Origin: Cephaloticoccus capnophilus
GTDB taxonomy: Bacteria; Verrucomicrobiota; Verrucomicrobiia; Opitutales; Opitutaceae
Direction of reading: 5' to 3'
Assembly (NCBI RefSeq): GCF_001580045.1
Contig: NZ_LSZP01000003.1
Coordinates: 1 to 64,000 of the forward strand
Length of the DNA: 64,000 bases
The position numbers and the translations under genes were made by a program. The notes beneath the pieces are model-generated. The model ran no database searches and was not told where the DNA came from. It saw only the letters and a program-made list of their open reading frames with translations. Of this stretch, positions 42,820 to 55,393 are shown piece by piece; position 1 is the first letter of the stretch; each line of letters opens with the position of its first letter.

Positions 42820-43752
42820 TTAGGGGATATTGGCAGGGCTAACTGTGTTCGGCGGGGGCTCAACCGTTGTGCCGCCACCACCGCCACCCGGGCCACCGCC
42901 TCCGGGCCCGGGCGTCGTGGGCGTGCCAGTGATCCCTTCAGCTTGGTCAGGTGTATCAATGATGTCGCTGGCGACAGGATCACCGAGGACGTCGAAGTAA
43001 ACGCCGCGTCGCGCCAAGCAGGCGATTGTGACGATACCTTCCATCTCGGCGAGCTCTTGGCCGCTGAGCTCGGTGTCGATCGGCTCGCTGCCGTCTGCGG
43101 GGAAGAAGAGCTTGTGGCGCACCTTTAGGTCGCGGCCTTCGTTTTCATACCAGATTTGGCCGGACTGCAAAGAGGCATCTCCGCCGACGAGGGTGACGGA
43201 GCTGCCTTCGGGGCCGCGCTCGTAGACGAGCTTCCCATCGACGATGCGGGTGGTGAACTCGTCAGTAACGACCTCTAGGAGCGTGCCTGCGAGTAGGCGG
43301 CTCGTGCAAATGCCCATGACGCCACGCTCGTGTTTCAATTGGATATTAGAGACAGAGGGCTCGTTAATCATGTCGCTGCGCTCACCTTGGAAAGGTTCTT
43401 GCTCGGCGCGGGTGACAGTCATGCGGCTCGATTCGCTCAGGAAGATGCCGGTGCCGTTGGAAATAACGAGTGAGGCGGTGGATTCCTCCGAAGTGTAAAC
43501 AGTCGAGCCTTGGGCGACGTAAATTTCGCGGGCAGCGAGTGGGATGATCAGGCCGCTGTTTTCGACATAGACTTCGCCCTCAACATCGACCGCGTAGAGC
43601 TTGCTCACGAGATTGGTGGTGATCGGCGCATCAATGCCACCTCCTCCCGGGGCGTAAATCATAGGGCTCTGGGCCTGAGCAGTGCCCGTGCCGAGGGCGG
43701 CGGTGAGAGCCGTAAGCGCAAGGCCTAGCCGGAGTTTTACGTGTGTAGCCAT
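42820..43752 (-). CDS. Secreted FecR-domain protein with Gly/Pro-rich tail
   Basis: This 310-residue protein has a signal peptide (LRLGLALTALTAALGTGTAQ). A FecR-like beta domain lies at about 55-200 (LVSKLYAVDVEGEVYVENSG, ASLVISNGTGIFLSESSRMT, VMGICTSRLLAGTLLEVVTD). The C-terminal tail is low-complexity (GPGGGGPGGGGGG). Stand-alone secreted FecR-domain proteins are frequent in Verrucomicrobia and Planctomycetes. Unlike TonB-linked FecR it has no membrane anti-sigma segment, so signalling is unlikely and binding or adhesion is more plausible. It probably starts the minus-strand group ending with the BY-kinase. Confidence 0.8.
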   Translation of the reverse strand: MATHVKLRLGLALTALTAALGTGTAQAQSPMIYAPGGGGIDAPITTNLVSKLYAVDVEGEVYVENSGLIIPLAAREIYVAQGSTVYTSEESTASLVISNGTGIFLSESSRMTVTRAEQEPFQGERSDMINEPSVSNIQLKHERGVMGICTSRLLAGTLLEVVTDEFTTRIVDGKLVYERGPEGSSVTLVGGDASLQSGQIWYENEGRDLKVRHKLFFPADGSEPIDTELSGQELAEMEGIVTIACLARRGVYFDVLGDPVASDIIDTPDQAEGITGTPTTPGPGGGGPGGGGGGTTVEPPPNTVSPANIP

Positions 43753-43859
43753 AGTGTGAATACGAGTTAGATACTGCGTGTGTTAGGGAAATTACTGGGT
43801 GAGAGTTTTACTGTGCACAAAAAATTAAACCTACGTAGTTTCTTTCCGCAACTGGGTAG

Positions 43860-46499
<2,640 letters not shown>

Positions 46500-46502
46500 A
46501 AT

Positions 46503-47693
46503 ATGATGAAGCGAACGACCGTGAATTTCCCTCTTTGTGGGTCAATCTCCTTTGCCGCGCAGATCCTGCGCTTCGTGTTTTTGGCCACGCCACTGGTGGT
46601 ATTTTCAGCGGTAGCGAACGGGGCAACACTTGAGGAGCTGTGGCAGGAGCGCACGGGGAGCGTCGTAGCGGTTGAGTTTACGCTTGATGAAGGAGCGGGA
46701 GGGGCGGGAGCGAACGCCGGCGCTGTAGGTTCTACGCCGATACAGGCGTTTGGCACGGTAATAGATGCGCAGGGCACGGTGATTTTTTCGACTGCTGCGA
46801 TTGAGCTGCAAACGCCGCCGAGTGCGCTGCGCGACTTTCGACTCTATCTGCCCGGAGGCGATATTGATGCGCCGCTTCCGGCACACTATCTCGGCTACGA
46901 TGCGTTTACCGAGTGGCACTTTGTGCGGGTGGATGCACCGAGCGACGCTGCGCGCCTGACTCCAGTCACGCGCTTTCGCAGTTTCGGCGCTGGGGCAAAT
47001 GGCGGGCCGGCCCGCCCGCGCGTCGCCGAGGAGATTTGGGGGATCGGGCTGCGCAAAAAGGATGAGGGCTTCGCCCCGTATTTTTTGAGCAGCCGGGTCT
47101 CGCTCGTCGCCGAAGTGCCCGAGGCTTACGCCTTCGCTGCGCGCGAGGTCGCTGGGCCGGGGCTGCCAGTGTTTAATGCGGCGGGGGATTTTGTGGGTTT
47201 GGGGCAGAGCGGTTTCGGCCAAGCCGCGCTCCAATTCTCGCAGCGCGATCGCGAGGGGCTGCCCGTCGTGATGCTCAACCCCGATGAGACGCCCGCCGTG
47301 CTCCTCGCCGAAGAGATTTTGCAGGAGTTTATTACGCGGGTTCCCGAAAGCCCGAGCGCGCGCACGATTCCGTGGGCGGGTTTTGAGCAGTTGCGGGTCA
47401 TCGACCGCGCAAACGCCGAGCGACTCGGGCTCGTGGGGCGGCCCGCGCTTTTGGTGGGCGATGTTTTGCCCAATAGCCCTGCGGCCAAGGCCGGGATGCA
47501 GCCGGGCGACGCGATCATCTCGCTCAACAGCCGCGCGCTGCCCGCGATTCGGCCACAGAGCCGACTTGCTCGCTATTTGGAGCGCGATATCGCCCGCCGC
47601 GCCCCCGGCGACACACTCTTTATCGAAGTCGTTCGCGACCGCGCCGACGAATCGCGGATGCTCATCCTCACGCTCGAAAACGCACCGTATTGA
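46503..47693 (+). CDS. Secreted HtrA-like protein with degenerate protease domain and PDZ domain
   Basis: This protein of about 396 residues has a long signal peptide (residues 1-41, ending near AVANGA). A trypsin-like fold follows in which the catalytic motifs are not recognisable: where HtrA has TNAHV the sequence reads FSTAAIEL, and where GNSGGP is expected it reads [18 protein letters not shown]-terminal PDZ domain lies at about 305-390 ([32 protein letters not shown]). It is probably a non-proteolytic periplasmic scaffold or chaperone. It is divergent from leuS with a 3-bp gap. Confidence 0.75.
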   Translation: MMKRTTVNFPLCGSISFAAQILRFVFLATPLVVFSAVANGATLEELWQERTGSVVAVEFTLDEGAGGAGANAGAVGSTPIQAFGTVIDAQGTVIFSTAAIELQTPPSALRDFRLYLPGGDIDAPLPAHYLGYDAFTEWHFVRVDAPSDAARLTPVTRFRSFGAGANGGPARPRVAEEIWGIGLRKKDEGFAPYFLSSRVSLVAEVPEAYAFAAREVAGPGLPVFNAAGDFVGLGQSGFGQAALQFSQRDREGLPVVMLNPDETPAVLLAEEILQEFITRVPESPSARTIPWAGFEQLRVIDRANAERLGLVGRPALLVGDVLPNSPAAKAGMQPGDAIISLNSRALPAIRPQSRLARYLERDIARRAPGDTLFIEVVRDRADESRMLILTLENAPY

Positions 47694-47736
47694 CCGGTGC
47701 CCTACGCGCCCAATCTAAACCCCGATTTTTAGAAAA

Positions 47737-48393
47737 ATGTTTACCGGACTCGTAGAAGAAAAAGGGCGGCTCCTTGATTTTGCTCGCGTGGGTGAGGGCG
47801 CGACTGCGGGCTGGCACCTCACGCTCGCCGCAGAGCGCGTGCTGAGCGACGCCAAGCTCGGCGACAGTATTGCGGTAAATGGCTGTTGCTTGACGGTCGT
47901 CGCGATTGACCGCGAGGCGGGAGCGCTGACTTTCGACGTTTTGGAGGAGACGCGGCGGCTGACGAATTTTGCTGCTTTAAGCGATGGGAGAGTGGGCGGG
48001 GCGAGTCCGGCGCGGGCGAGCGGCTCACAGCATCTCAACCTCGAGCGCAGTTTGCGCGCGGATGCGCGGCTCGGCGGGCATTTCGTGAGCGGGCACATCG
48101 ACGGCGTGGGCACCATCGAGAGTTTAGCCCAACACGGTGCAGACACTCGGCTTCGCGTTCGTCTGCCGGAAGCTGCGGCCCAGCGTGGTCCGATTGTCCA
48201 CAAGGGGTCTATCGCGATTGATGGGGTTTCGCTGACAGTGGCCGAAGTCGATGCCGACGGGTTTACCGTGTGGCTGATTCCGACGACGCTTGCCGAAACC
48301 AACCTCGGCGAAAAACAGCCCGGCGACCCGGTAAACCTCGAGTATGATCTTTTGGGCAAATACGTTGCCCAAATTATCGACGGTCGGCGTTAA
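47737..48393 (+). CDS. ribE: Riboflavin synthase alpha chain
   Basis: This 218-residue protein has two lumazine-binding repeats: [20 protein letters not shown] with [13 protein letters not shown], then [14 protein letters not shown] with [20 protein letters not shown] and [18 protein letters not shown]. It dismutates 6,7-dimethyl-8-ribityllumazine to riboflavin, the substrate of the RibF encoded at 23519. Length and motifs are standard. Confidence 0.96.
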   Translation: MFTGLVEEKGRLLDFARVGEGATAGWHLTLAAERVLSDAKLGDSIAVNGCCLTVVAIDREAGALTFDVLEETRRLTNFAALSDGRVGGASPARASGSQHLNLERSLRADARLGGHFVSGHIDGVGTIESLAQHGADTRLRVRLPEAAAQRGPIVHKGSIAIDGVSLTVAEVDADGFTVWLIPTTLAETNLGEKQPGDPVNLEYDLLGKYVAQIIDGRR

Positions 48394-48396
48394 GCT

Positions 48397-49383
48397 ATGT
48401 GTCTCCCAATGCGTGCTTCACTCACTGCGCTCACGGAGGAATTGCGGCGGCTAAAAAGTCTAGGCGTTCGCGAGATTTTTGCTCCACCTGAAACGCTCGA
48501 GCGGCTTCGCAGCGCGCTTGCCAAACGTAAACCTGCTAAACCGGAAAGTGCCGCGTCGCTGGCCGTCGCGCATTTTGACGCTGCACCCGAGCGGGTAACC
48601 CGCGTTGGCGCGACGCCAGAAATCACGACTTCGGCACCAGGGCGCGAAGTGACTCCAGTCAGGCAAACTCTCGAACCTGTGACTACACCTGTTCGCCAAC
48701 CCAAACCGCAATTGATTGAGGCTAAATTTACACTGCCTGCTGAAGGCACCAAAGCCGAGCGGCTTGCCGCCTTGCGCGAAATCGTGCTCGCCGACAAGAC
48801 CTGTCGCGCGCAGTTGCGCCCGGGCAAGCAAGTCGTCTTTGGCGTGGGCAACCCCGAGGCGCAGATTATGTTTGTGGGCGAGGCTCCAGGCGCGGAGGAG
48901 GAGCGACAGGGCGAGCCTTTTGTCGGCCCGGCGGGCAAGCTTTTGACCAAAATGATTCAGGCGATGGGCTTGGAGCGTGAGCAGGTCTACATTGCGAACA
49001 TCATGAATTGGCGTCCGCAGATGCCGACCCAAAATGCGGCTGGCGAACAAGTGGGAAATCGCCCGCCTACGCCGGAGGAAATGGCGTATTGCCTGCCGTT
49101 TTTGCGGGCGCAGCTCGAAATCGTTGCGCCGCAAGTCATTGTAGCACTCGGTGCAACCGCCGCGCGCGGCTTGCTCGGTCACGATTCATTTAAGGCACTG
49201 GGCGAACTGCGCGGGAAGTGGCGCGAGTTCGCCGCTTGCCCGCTGATGGTGACTTACCACCCGAGCTACATTTTGCGAAACCAGTCAAACCGCTCGAAAC
49301 GCGTCATTTGGGAAGACTTTCTAAAAGTGATGGAGCGCGCCGCTCTGCCCATTTCCGAAAAACAACGCGGGTATTTTCTGTAA
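48397..49383 (+). CDS. Uracil-DNA glycosylase, family 4-like, without a full Fe-S site
   Basis: This 328-residue protein has a variable Pro/Thr-rich N-terminal 120 residues, then a family-4 UDG domain. Motif 1 is [20 protein letters not shown] and motif 2 is [12 protein letters not shown]. Characterised family-4 enzymes bind a 4Fe-4S cluster through four Cys. Here the first pair is reduced to one Cys (DKTCRAQL) and the third is Trp (NIMNWRPQ), with only YCLP kept. The cluster is probably lost, as seems to be the case in some alphaproteobacterial relatives. It removes uracil from DNA. It follows ribE by 3 bp. Confidence 0.88.
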   Translation: MCLPMRASLTALTEELRRLKSLGVREIFAPPETLERLRSALAKRKPAKPESAASLAVAHFDAAPERVTRVGATPEITTSAPGREVTPVRQTLEPVTTPVRQPKPQLIEAKFTLPAEGTKAERLAALREIVLADKTCRAQLRPGKQVVFGVGNPEAQIMFVGEAPGAEEERQGEPFVGPAGKLLTKMIQAMGLEREQVYIANIMNWRPQMPTQNAAGEQVGNRPPTPEEMAYCLPFLRAQLEIVAPQVIVALGATAARGLLGHDSFKALGELRGKWREFAACPLMVTYHPSYILRNQSNRSKRVIWEDFLKVMERAALPISEKQRGYFL

Positions 49384-49543
49384 AAATAGGCCGCCCTAAA
49401 ACCCTGACTCAGCGCTAGTGGCGGCTTGTGAGGGGTGGGTTGCTGCGTGTGGCCCCTATTTGCGTCATACATATTAGGGGATGCGAATATGTCGGGTTAA
49501 GGGCTTGCACTGGGGTGACATGGCACCTCTGCTCGGCGGCCGT
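49384..49543 (+). promoter_or_regulatory. Structured leader candidate upstream of metK
   Basis: These 160 bases before metK hold several potential stems. GCCGCC near 49393 pairs with GGCGGC near 49420. ACATATT and AATATGT (7 bp, about 49470-49495) enclose a loop with AGGGG that could pair with the upstream CCCCTA as a pseudoknot. GGGGTG/CACCTC lies just before the start with loop ACATGG. The position before SAM synthetase makes a SAM-sensing RNA conceivable, but I could not match any known SAM riboswitch consensus. Confidence 0.3.
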
Positions 49544-50755
49544 ATGGCAACTTCATTTGTCTTCTCCTCCGAGTCTGTCGGCGAAGGGCATCCCGATAAG
49601 GTCGCTGACTTTATCTCGGACAGCATCCTTGACGCCTGTCTTAGTTTTGACCGCACGGCGCGCGTCGCTTGTGAGACTTTGGTAAAGTCTAACACTGTTA
49701 CGGTCGCAGGCGAGATTACCTTGCCCAAGCTTCAGGACAAGAAGACCGGCAAATCGAAGCCCATCGATGCGGCGTTTAACGTGAACGATGTCATCCGTGG
49801 CGCGATTCGTGAAATCGGTTACACGCACGATGACGATGTGTTTCACGCCGATACGGCCTTTATCAATAACCAGCTCACCGCGCAGTCGGCGGACATCGCG
49901 CAAGGCGTCGATGCGCGCCGCGCCGAGGGCAAAAAGACGGCAGAGCAGGGCGCGGGCGACCAAGGGCTCATCTTTGGTTTTGCATCCGACGACACCAAGG
50001 AGCTGATGCCTGCGCCAGTCATGTTTGCGCACCGGCTGGGCCGCGAACTCACGCGCATTCGCAAGAGCGGCCAGGTCAAGTGGCTGCGCCCGGATGCGAA
50101 GTCGCAAGTCTCCGTCCGCTATGTGGATGGGCGAGTGACCGAGATTGTTAACGTGGTTATTTCCACGCAGCACAGCGCGGACGTGACGCACGCCGAAATC
50201 GAGCAGTTCATCACTAAAGAGGTCATCCAAAAAGTCCTGCCCGCAGAGCTCTTGACCAAGAAGACCGAGTTTTTGGTCAACCCGACCGGCAAGTTCGTAA
50301 TTGGCGGCCCGCAAGGTGACTCCGGTCTCACGGGGCGTAAGATTATTGTTGATACCTATGGCGGCTGGGGGCGACACGGCGGCGGTGCCTTTTCGGGGAA
50401 AGACCCGTCGAAGGTCGATCGCTCGGCGGCCTACATGTGCCGTTGGGTCGCGAAAAATGTGGTTGCTGCTGGCCTCGCCAAACAGTGCGAGTTGCAAGTC
50501 GCCTACGCGATTGGCCACCCGAAGCCGGTTAGCGTTTACGTAAATACCTTCGGCACGGGCAAGGTGAGCGACGAGAAAATCGCGGCTGCGGTCGATGACA
50601 TTTTCAGTTTCAAGCCGGCGGATATCGTTAAGCAGCTCGACTTGCTGCGGCCTATCTATCGCGAAACGACTCAATACGGCCACTTCGGCAAAGCGGGGCT
50701 GCCTTGGGAGAAGACTGACAAAGTCGCCGAGTTAAAAGCCGCGCTCAAAAAGTAA
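49544..50755 (+). CDS. metK: S-adenosylmethionine synthetase
   Basis: This 403-residue MetK has [20 protein letters not shown] at the start (ATP site) and [20 protein letters not shown]. The catalytic loop region reads [20 protein letters not shown] and the end is [20 protein letters not shown]. It makes SAM from methionine and ATP. Two in-frame ATGs both followed by GCA lie 24 bp apart (49520 and 49544). The downstream one gives the family N-terminus, while the upstream one is preceded by GGGGTG. ahcY follows after 105 bp, forming a methyl-cycle pair. Confidence 0.96.
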   Translation: MATSFVFSSESVGEGHPDKVADFISDSILDACLSFDRTARVACETLVKSNTVTVAGEITLPKLQDKKTGKSKPIDAAFNVNDVIRGAIREIGYTHDDDVFHADTAFINNQLTAQSADIAQGVDARRAEGKKTAEQGAGDQGLIFGFASDDTKELMPAPVMFAHRLGRELTRIRKSGQVKWLRPDAKSQVSVRYVDGRVTEIVNVVISTQHSADVTHAEIEQFITKEVIQKVLPAELLTKKTEFLVNPTGKFVIGGPQGDSGLTGRKIIVDTYGGWGRHGGGAFSGKDPSKVDRSAAYMCRWVAKNVVAAGLAKQCELQVAYAIGHPKPVSVYVNTFGTGKVSDEKIAAAVDDIFSFKPADIVKQLDLLRPIYRETTQYGHFGKAGLPWEKTDKVAELKAALKK

Positions 50756-50860
50756 ACCCTATCGCAATGCTGCGAGGCGTCTGTGCTGCACTTTCGCAGT
50801 CGGGCGCATCGCCGCTTATCCGAGCACTAAATCTCATCCACTTTTTTTTAAAAAACCCAC

Positions 50861-52306
50861 ATGGCTTCCGCTCCTTCTCCGCTAAAAAACGCTCCCAAAG
50901 GCCAAGACTATATCGTTCGCGACCTCTCGCTCGCTGCTTGGGGCCGCAAAGAGCTAAACATCGCCGAGCACGAGATGCCTGGCCTCATCGCGCTCCGCAA
51001 AAAGTTCGGCGCGAAGAAGCCGCTCAAAGGCGTTCGCATCACTGGCTCGCTGCACATGACGATTCAGACGGCGGTCTTGATTGAGACGCTTGTCGCGCTC
51101 GGGGCCGATGTTCGCTGGGCCTCCTGTAATATCTTCTCCACGCAAGATCATGCCGCCGCCGCAATCGCCAAGGCGGGTATCCCCGTCTTCGCATGGAAGG
51201 GCGAGACTTTAGACGAGTATTGGGAGCTTACTTGGCGTGCGCTCAGCTTTCCCGGCGACAAGGGCCCGCAACTCATCGTTGACGACGGTGGCGACGCCAC
51301 GCTCCTCCTCCACAAAGGCTACGAGATGGAGCAGGGCAGCGACTGGGTAAACACCGCTTCCGAGTCCGAGGAAGAGGAAGTCATCAAAAAGCTCCTCAAG
51401 AAAATCGGGCGCACGCAGAAAGGTATTTTTGCAAAGCGCGTCAGCGAGTGGCGCGGTGTTTCGGAGGAGACCACCACGGGCGTTCACCGCCTCTACCAAC
51501 TCCACGAAAAAGGCCAGCTCCTCGTCCCGGCTATCAACGTCAACGACTCGGTCACCAAGTCGAAATTCGACAACCTCTACGGCTGTCGCGAATCGCTGGC
51601 CGATGGACTCAAGCGTGCGACCGATGTCATGATCGCGGGCAAAGTGGCTTGCGTGTGCGGCTACGGCGACGTCGGCAAAGGCTCGGCACACTCGCTGCGC
51701 GGCTTCGGTGCGCGCGTCATCGTGACCGAGATCGACCCCATTAACGCGCTGCAAGCGGCGATGGAAGGTTTCGAGGTGAACACGATCGAGTCCACGCTCG
51801 GCCAAGCTGACATCTACGTGACCACCACCGGTAACAAAGACGTTATCACACTCGAACACATGCGCCGGATGAAAGACCAAGCCATCGTGTGCAACATCGG
51901 CCACTTTGATAACGAAATCCAAGGCGCGCGTCTTGCCGCCGCTAAGGACGTCACGCACGTCAACATCAAGCCGCAATACGACCAATACACCTTTGGCAAA
52001 AACGGTCCCACCATCTACCTGCTTGCCGAAGGCCGTCTCGTAAATCTCGGCTGCGCGACGGGTCACCCGTCCTTTGTGATGTCCAACAGCTTTACCAATC
52101 AGACCCTCGCCCAAATCGATCTCTGGCAAAATAAGGACAAGTATGCGCCCGGCGTGTATCGGCTCCCCAAGCACCTCGACGAAGAAGTCGCGCGGCTGCA
52201 TCTCGACAAAATCGGCGCGAAACTCACCCGCCTTACCAAAGAACAAGCTGACTACCTCGGCGTGCCAGTCGGCGGCCCCTACAAGCCCGATCACTACAGG
52301 TATTAA
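50861..52306 (+). CDS. ahcY: Adenosylhomocysteinase
   Basis: This 481-residue SAH hydrolase opens with [20 protein letters not shown], has the NAD-binding motif [20 protein letters not shown] and the substrate/active-site blocks [20 protein letters not shown] and [12 protein letters not shown]. It ends in the conserved C-terminal KPDHYRY. It splits SAH into adenosine and homocysteine, removing the by-product of MetK-derived SAM use. The leader (50756-50860) has a CTGCGA/TCGCAG stem but does not match the SAH riboswitch consensus I know. A strong terminator follows. Confidence 0.97.
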   Translation: MASAPSPLKNAPKGQDYIVRDLSLAAWGRKELNIAEHEMPGLIALRKKFGAKKPLKGVRITGSLHMTIQTAVLIETLVALGADVRWASCNIFSTQDHAAAAIAKAGIPVFAWKGETLDEYWELTWRALSFPGDKGPQLIVDDGGDATLLLHKGYEMEQGSDWVNTASESEEEEVIKKLLKKIGRTQKGIFAKRVSEWRGVSEETTTGVHRLYQLHEKGQLLVPAINVNDSVTKSKFDNLYGCRESLADGLKRATDVMIAGKVACVCGYGDVGKGSAHSLRGFGARVIVTEIDPINALQAAMEGFEVNTIESTLGQADIYVTTTGNKDVITLEHMRRMKDQAIVCNIGHFDNEIQGARLAAAKDVTHVNIKPQYDQYTFGKNGPTIYLLAEGRLVNLGCATGHPSFVMSNSFTNQTLAQIDLWQNKDKYAPGVYRLPKHLDEEVARLHLDKIGAKLTRLTKEQADYLGVPVGGPYKPDHYRY

Positions 52307-52371
52307 AGAGATCTACCACGAAAGATCGCGGTTCAGCGCGTTCGCTGCCCGATAGAGCTGTTTCGTAATCG

Positions 52372-52400
52372 CTCCCACTCACCCGAGTGGGAGTTTTTTT
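52372..52400 (+). terminator. Rho-independent terminator after ahcY
   Basis: CTCCCACTC / GAGTGGGAG is a perfect 9-bp stem with loop ACCC, followed by seven T. It ends the metK-ahcY unit and marks the boundary to the lower-GC accessory stretch that follows. Confidence 0.93.
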
Positions 52401-52662
52401 CTGAAAAAAGCGAGCCCCTACCCAAGAGCCTCGACATTGCCAAAGTGGCTTAACGCTCAATTGGAAATGAAGAGATAGGAGATGATGGACTGAGAGTCTT
52501 GCTTTTGAGGGGCTAGTTAAGGTATTGTGCAAGAACATGAAGCATTTTACTTAAGCGATGAGGGGTGGAGTGGGAGTAAAAAACAGCCCCTAAAAACTTT
52601 GGGCCTTGGAAGACGGTTTACTCGTGCTTTAGGTCCTGGGCAGTGAGGACAAGGGCCTCCCC

Positions 52663-54057
52663 TCATTGATTGAGATCTCCCTCTTGAAACACGTTTCTTG
52701 ATATGAGGCGTCTAAGCATAGTTTCCTTTTCTTTCAGGAGTCGCAGTGCCTCGGGGACTAGGCGATCAACTGCATAGATACTGTTTTGTTCAGCGTAGGC
52801 TCGGAGTGCAATCGCAGCGGCACTGACTTGCTCATATGTGATGTATTTGTAGGGGGATGAGGGCCGCTCTGGCGCATATGGTGCTTGTTCAATATAGAGT
52901 GTCCCTGCTCGCTGACCACCGACGAAAGGGTCGGGCTCATGATAAAAGGGCTCATCCCAGAGGGTTTTGACGGGAGAGAGAATGCCCGTTGATTGCCAAA
53001 TCTTTTCTGCTCCCCTGGCTGAGGTGTAGAGCATCTTTGCGATTTCCCAACACTCTTCAACATAAGGGCTGCGCTTATTGATTCCAATATTGGAGCCACC
53101 CATCGCACTGGTACGTCGACCACCGGGCTCCCAAGCCGGTAGCGGCATGAGCCGTATCTTTCCAGCCATGCCGGGGTAATGTATTTTCCAATCTCCATAA
53201 AGCCAATCGGGGAGTATATTACCCACTACGAGGCCGTCGAGTTGCTGACGAAATCCAGAAGGGAGCGGGCTGACTGGAGTCGCAACGCGATCAGGCCCAG
53301 TAAGCCAAGTGATGATTGTTGCGAGGGAGCGAGCGTTGCGCTCATTGGCGAATATGGGCACGTCATTTTCGTCGAAAAAGACGCCATCATTTTGCATCAT
53401 CAATAGAACCAAGAACTCGTGGTCGGTTTCTGAGAGGTTAAGTAAATAGCGGTCGGGACGTCCGTCGCCATCACGGTCTACCATCAGCGGTCGCATCACG
53501 CGGAAGTAATCCTCCCAGGTTTCGATTTCGCTAACATCAATGCCTGCTTCCTCCACTAGGTCTACATGATACCCCAGTAGCACTGGGTGCACATCTTTGG
53601 GTAGACCAAATATCCGACCACGCGAGGTCATGGTAGAAAATGAGGGCGCGTTGAATTGCTCATAGAGTCCCTCATCGTGTAGCCGATCCGTGAGGTCTAG
53701 GAAACCAACCTGATCAAGTGGGCCGAGAAAGGCTTTGGGATAAACACCATTGTTGGATTCAAATACATCTGCCATTGGCGTGCCGCTTAGGAAGCCCGAG
53801 AGCATCCCTCGCTCAATTGCGGCCATGCTCATCAACTTCATAACCACGGGCTTATCGGGATGCAACCGGTTCCACTCAGCAATGTCTTCAATTCTAGCGT
53901 CGCGGTGAGGAGTGTAGAAAACCCAAAACTGAATGCCTTCAGGGTTCTCAACTGGCAGCAGTGTCACGACGAGCGAGCTCAGTGCCGCAAGGCTTACGAT
54001 GACTAGCGCCCCCGGGGAAAAGAACCGATCTGTTAGCTTTTTAATAAAGTTTGGCAT
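52663..54057 (-). CDS. Extracellular solute-binding protein (family 1, sugar type), membrane-anchored
   Basis: This 464-residue protein has an N-terminal membrane segment (ALVIVSLAALSSLVVTLLPV, not a clear cleavable signal). The body is a family-1 solute-binding fold: IQFWVFYTPHRDARIEDIAE, ADVFESNNGVYPKAFLGPLD, GIDVSEIETWEDYFRVMRPL and AMGGSNIGINKRSPYVEECW. It should capture a sugar or oligosaccharide for an ABC importer, but no permease genes adjoin it. The membrane-anchored version is common in Verrucomicrobia to my knowledge. Base composition is visibly lower in GC than the flanking housekeeping genes, which suggests transfer. Confidence 0.85.
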   Translation of the reverse strand: MPNFIKKLTDRFFSPGALVIVSLAALSSLVVTLLPVENPEGIQFWVFYTPHRDARIEDIAEWNRLHPDKPVVMKLMSMAAIERGMLSGFLSGTPMADVFESNNGVYPKAFLGPLDQVGFLDLTDRLHDEGLYEQFNAPSFSTMTSRGRIFGLPKDVHPVLLGYHVDLVEEAGIDVSEIETWEDYFRVMRPLMVDRDGDGRPDRYLLNLSETDHEFLVLLMMQNDGVFFDENDVPIFANERNARSLATIITWLTGPDRVATPVSPLPSGFRQQLDGLVVGNILPDWLYGDWKIHYPGMAGKIRLMPLPAWEPGGRRTSAMGGSNIGINKRSPYVEECWEIAKMLYTSARGAEKIWQSTGILSPVKTLWDEPFYHEPDPFVGGQRAGTLYIEQAPYAPERPSSPYKYITYEQVSAAAIALRAYAEQNSIYAVDRLVPEALRLLKEKETMLRRLISRNVFQEGDLNQ

Positions 54058-54156
54058 AAGATGTGAGTCGGAGTAGGGGGAATCTGACTTCGATCTGTTT
54101 GCACGCCAAGGGCGATTTCCAGCAGAGGCGCAGCAGCTTTAAATCTATTTCTGCAT

Positions 54157-54194
54157 AACAAAAGTGCCCCCGCTTAGCATAATTAAGCGGGGGC
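54157..54194 (-). terminator. Rho-independent terminator after the outer-membrane-protein remnant
   Basis: GCCCCCGCTTA / TAAGCGGGGGC is a perfect 11-bp stem with a 7-nt loop. On the reverse strand it is followed by ACTTTTGTT. It lies 15 bp after the stop of the 54210-54326 remnant, so it is probably that lost gene's own terminator. It now also insulates the solute-binding gene from upstream transcription. Confidence 0.88.
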
Positions 54195-54209
54195 GTAGTA
54201 ATTCGGCTT

Positions 54210-54326
54210 TTAGAACTTCAGTGTCGCTTTTAGTGAAGTTACTTGGTCTTTTGTTGCAAATGAGTTAACGGCGTTATTAACGTAGTTTAGTTCTTTCAGT
54301 TTTTCCTTATTTGAGAGTGGGGGCAT
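54210..54326 (-). pseudogene. C-terminal remnant of an outer-membrane barrel protein
   Basis: This short frame (38 codons from an ATG at 54324-54326) is rich in Lys/Asn and ends ATKDQVTSLKATLKF. The final nine residues alternate and end in Phe, the pattern of a last beta-strand of outer-membrane porins. The frame is closed by a TAG about 16 codons upstream and no longer coding part is found. A strong terminator follows directly. It is best read as the 3' end of a deleted gene. The flanks 54058-54209 and 54327-54524 hold no other gene that I can see and are AT-rich. Confidence 0.45.
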
Positions 54327-54524
54327 TAATAATGTTATAAATAGGGCGAGAGGGGGCGCGCACTACATTTGCTTATCTCAGTTGGAATGAGTCATTATCA
54401 AACGGCAATGAGCTGTCATAATAATATAATGTACAATCACTATTGCCCAAAAAGTGAACTCAAAATCCTGGGTGGCTGGTGCCAGATATAAACCCTGATC
54501 TAGTATAGCCCCAGAAATAGAGAA

Positions 54525-55292
54525 TCAATTGAGTAGTCGCGCCAGCAAGCCGCCATCGACCTGCAAGGCACTGCCGGTCACGAAGGATGCTTCGGGGGAA
54601 ATCAGAAACCCAATCGACGTTGCAATCTCCACTGGGTCGGCAATGCGGGCAATACTGTTGCGCTCGAAGGTAAGCCCCAGTGCTTCGGCTCCGCCTGCTG
54701 CTTTTATATCATCCAGTGTTATCCGAGTCGCTACCGAGCCGACCAAAATCGCGTTCACGCGGATACGGTCAACGGCATAGTCGAGTGCCATTTGCCGGGA
54801 CAAGCCCACGACGCCGGCTTTGCTTGCGGCATAGGCGGGGACGCCGGGGACGGTGGCCTCGGCGTGTACGGAGGCTATATTGACCACGGAGCCTCCGCCG
54901 CTACGGCGCAAGAGCGGCATGGTCGCACGGCAGACTTTGAAGATTGAGGTTAGATTGATCGCCAAGGCGTTGTCCCACTCTTCATCGCTCAACTCCTCCA
55001 CACGCTTACCGTTGGGGTAGATACCCGCGCAGTTAACTACCGCGTCTAGCCGGCCAAAACGGCTCTGCAGATCATCGACAGCGGATTGGATAGCCGCCGT
55101 ATCACGCACGTCCGTTTCCTTGAACACACAGGACGACGGATCACGCCCGGCGTAGAAGCCCTGCGCTATATTGGCCTCTAGGCCGATCCCGTAGACGCGG
55201 GCACCGTTATCATTCAGATATTCGACAGTCGCCCGCGCGATACCGCTGGCGGCACCGGTGACGAGTACGACTTTATCATTAAATCGGTTCAT
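54525..55292 (-). CDS. SDR family NAD(P)-dependent oxidoreductase
   Basis: This 255-residue classical short-chain dehydrogenase has cofactor motif VTGAASGIARAT (residues about 11-20), NCAG in AVVNCAGIYPNGKR and the active-site Ser in VVNIASVHAEA. The catalytic YxxxK is in PAYAASKAGVVGLS near residue 155, with RIRVNAILVGSVATRI and a C-terminal SFVTGSALQVDGGLLARLL. The next gene upstream on this strand encodes an SMP-30-like lactonase, so the pair probably oxidises a sugar and opens its lactone. The particular sugar cannot be read from sequence. Confidence 0.9.
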   Translation of the reverse strand: MNRFNDKVVLVTGAASGIARATVEYLNDNGARVYGIGLEANIAQGFYAGRDPSSCVFKETDVRDTAAIQSAVDDLQSRFGRLDAVVNCAGIYPNGKRVEELSDEEWDNALAINLTSIFKVCRATMPLLRRSGGGSVVNIASVHAEATVPGVPAYAASKAGVVGLSRQMALDYAVDRIRVNAILVGSVATRITLDDIKAAGGAEALGLTFERNSIARIADPVEIATSIGFLISPEASFVTGSALQVDGGLLARLLN

Positions 55293-55393
55293 ACTGAGTT
55301 GTTGGAGGGATGGTGTGGGGAAAGCCCAGCAAGATCGCTGGGAGAAAGCCGTAGTTGTTCGCGTAGCTCTCAGGATTGGCGATACACGAAATA

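Noticed and set aside
50756-50860. SAH riboswitch before ahcY
   Set aside because: A CTGCGA/TCGCAG stem exists, but the conserved SAH-riboswitch core sequence as I know it is not present.
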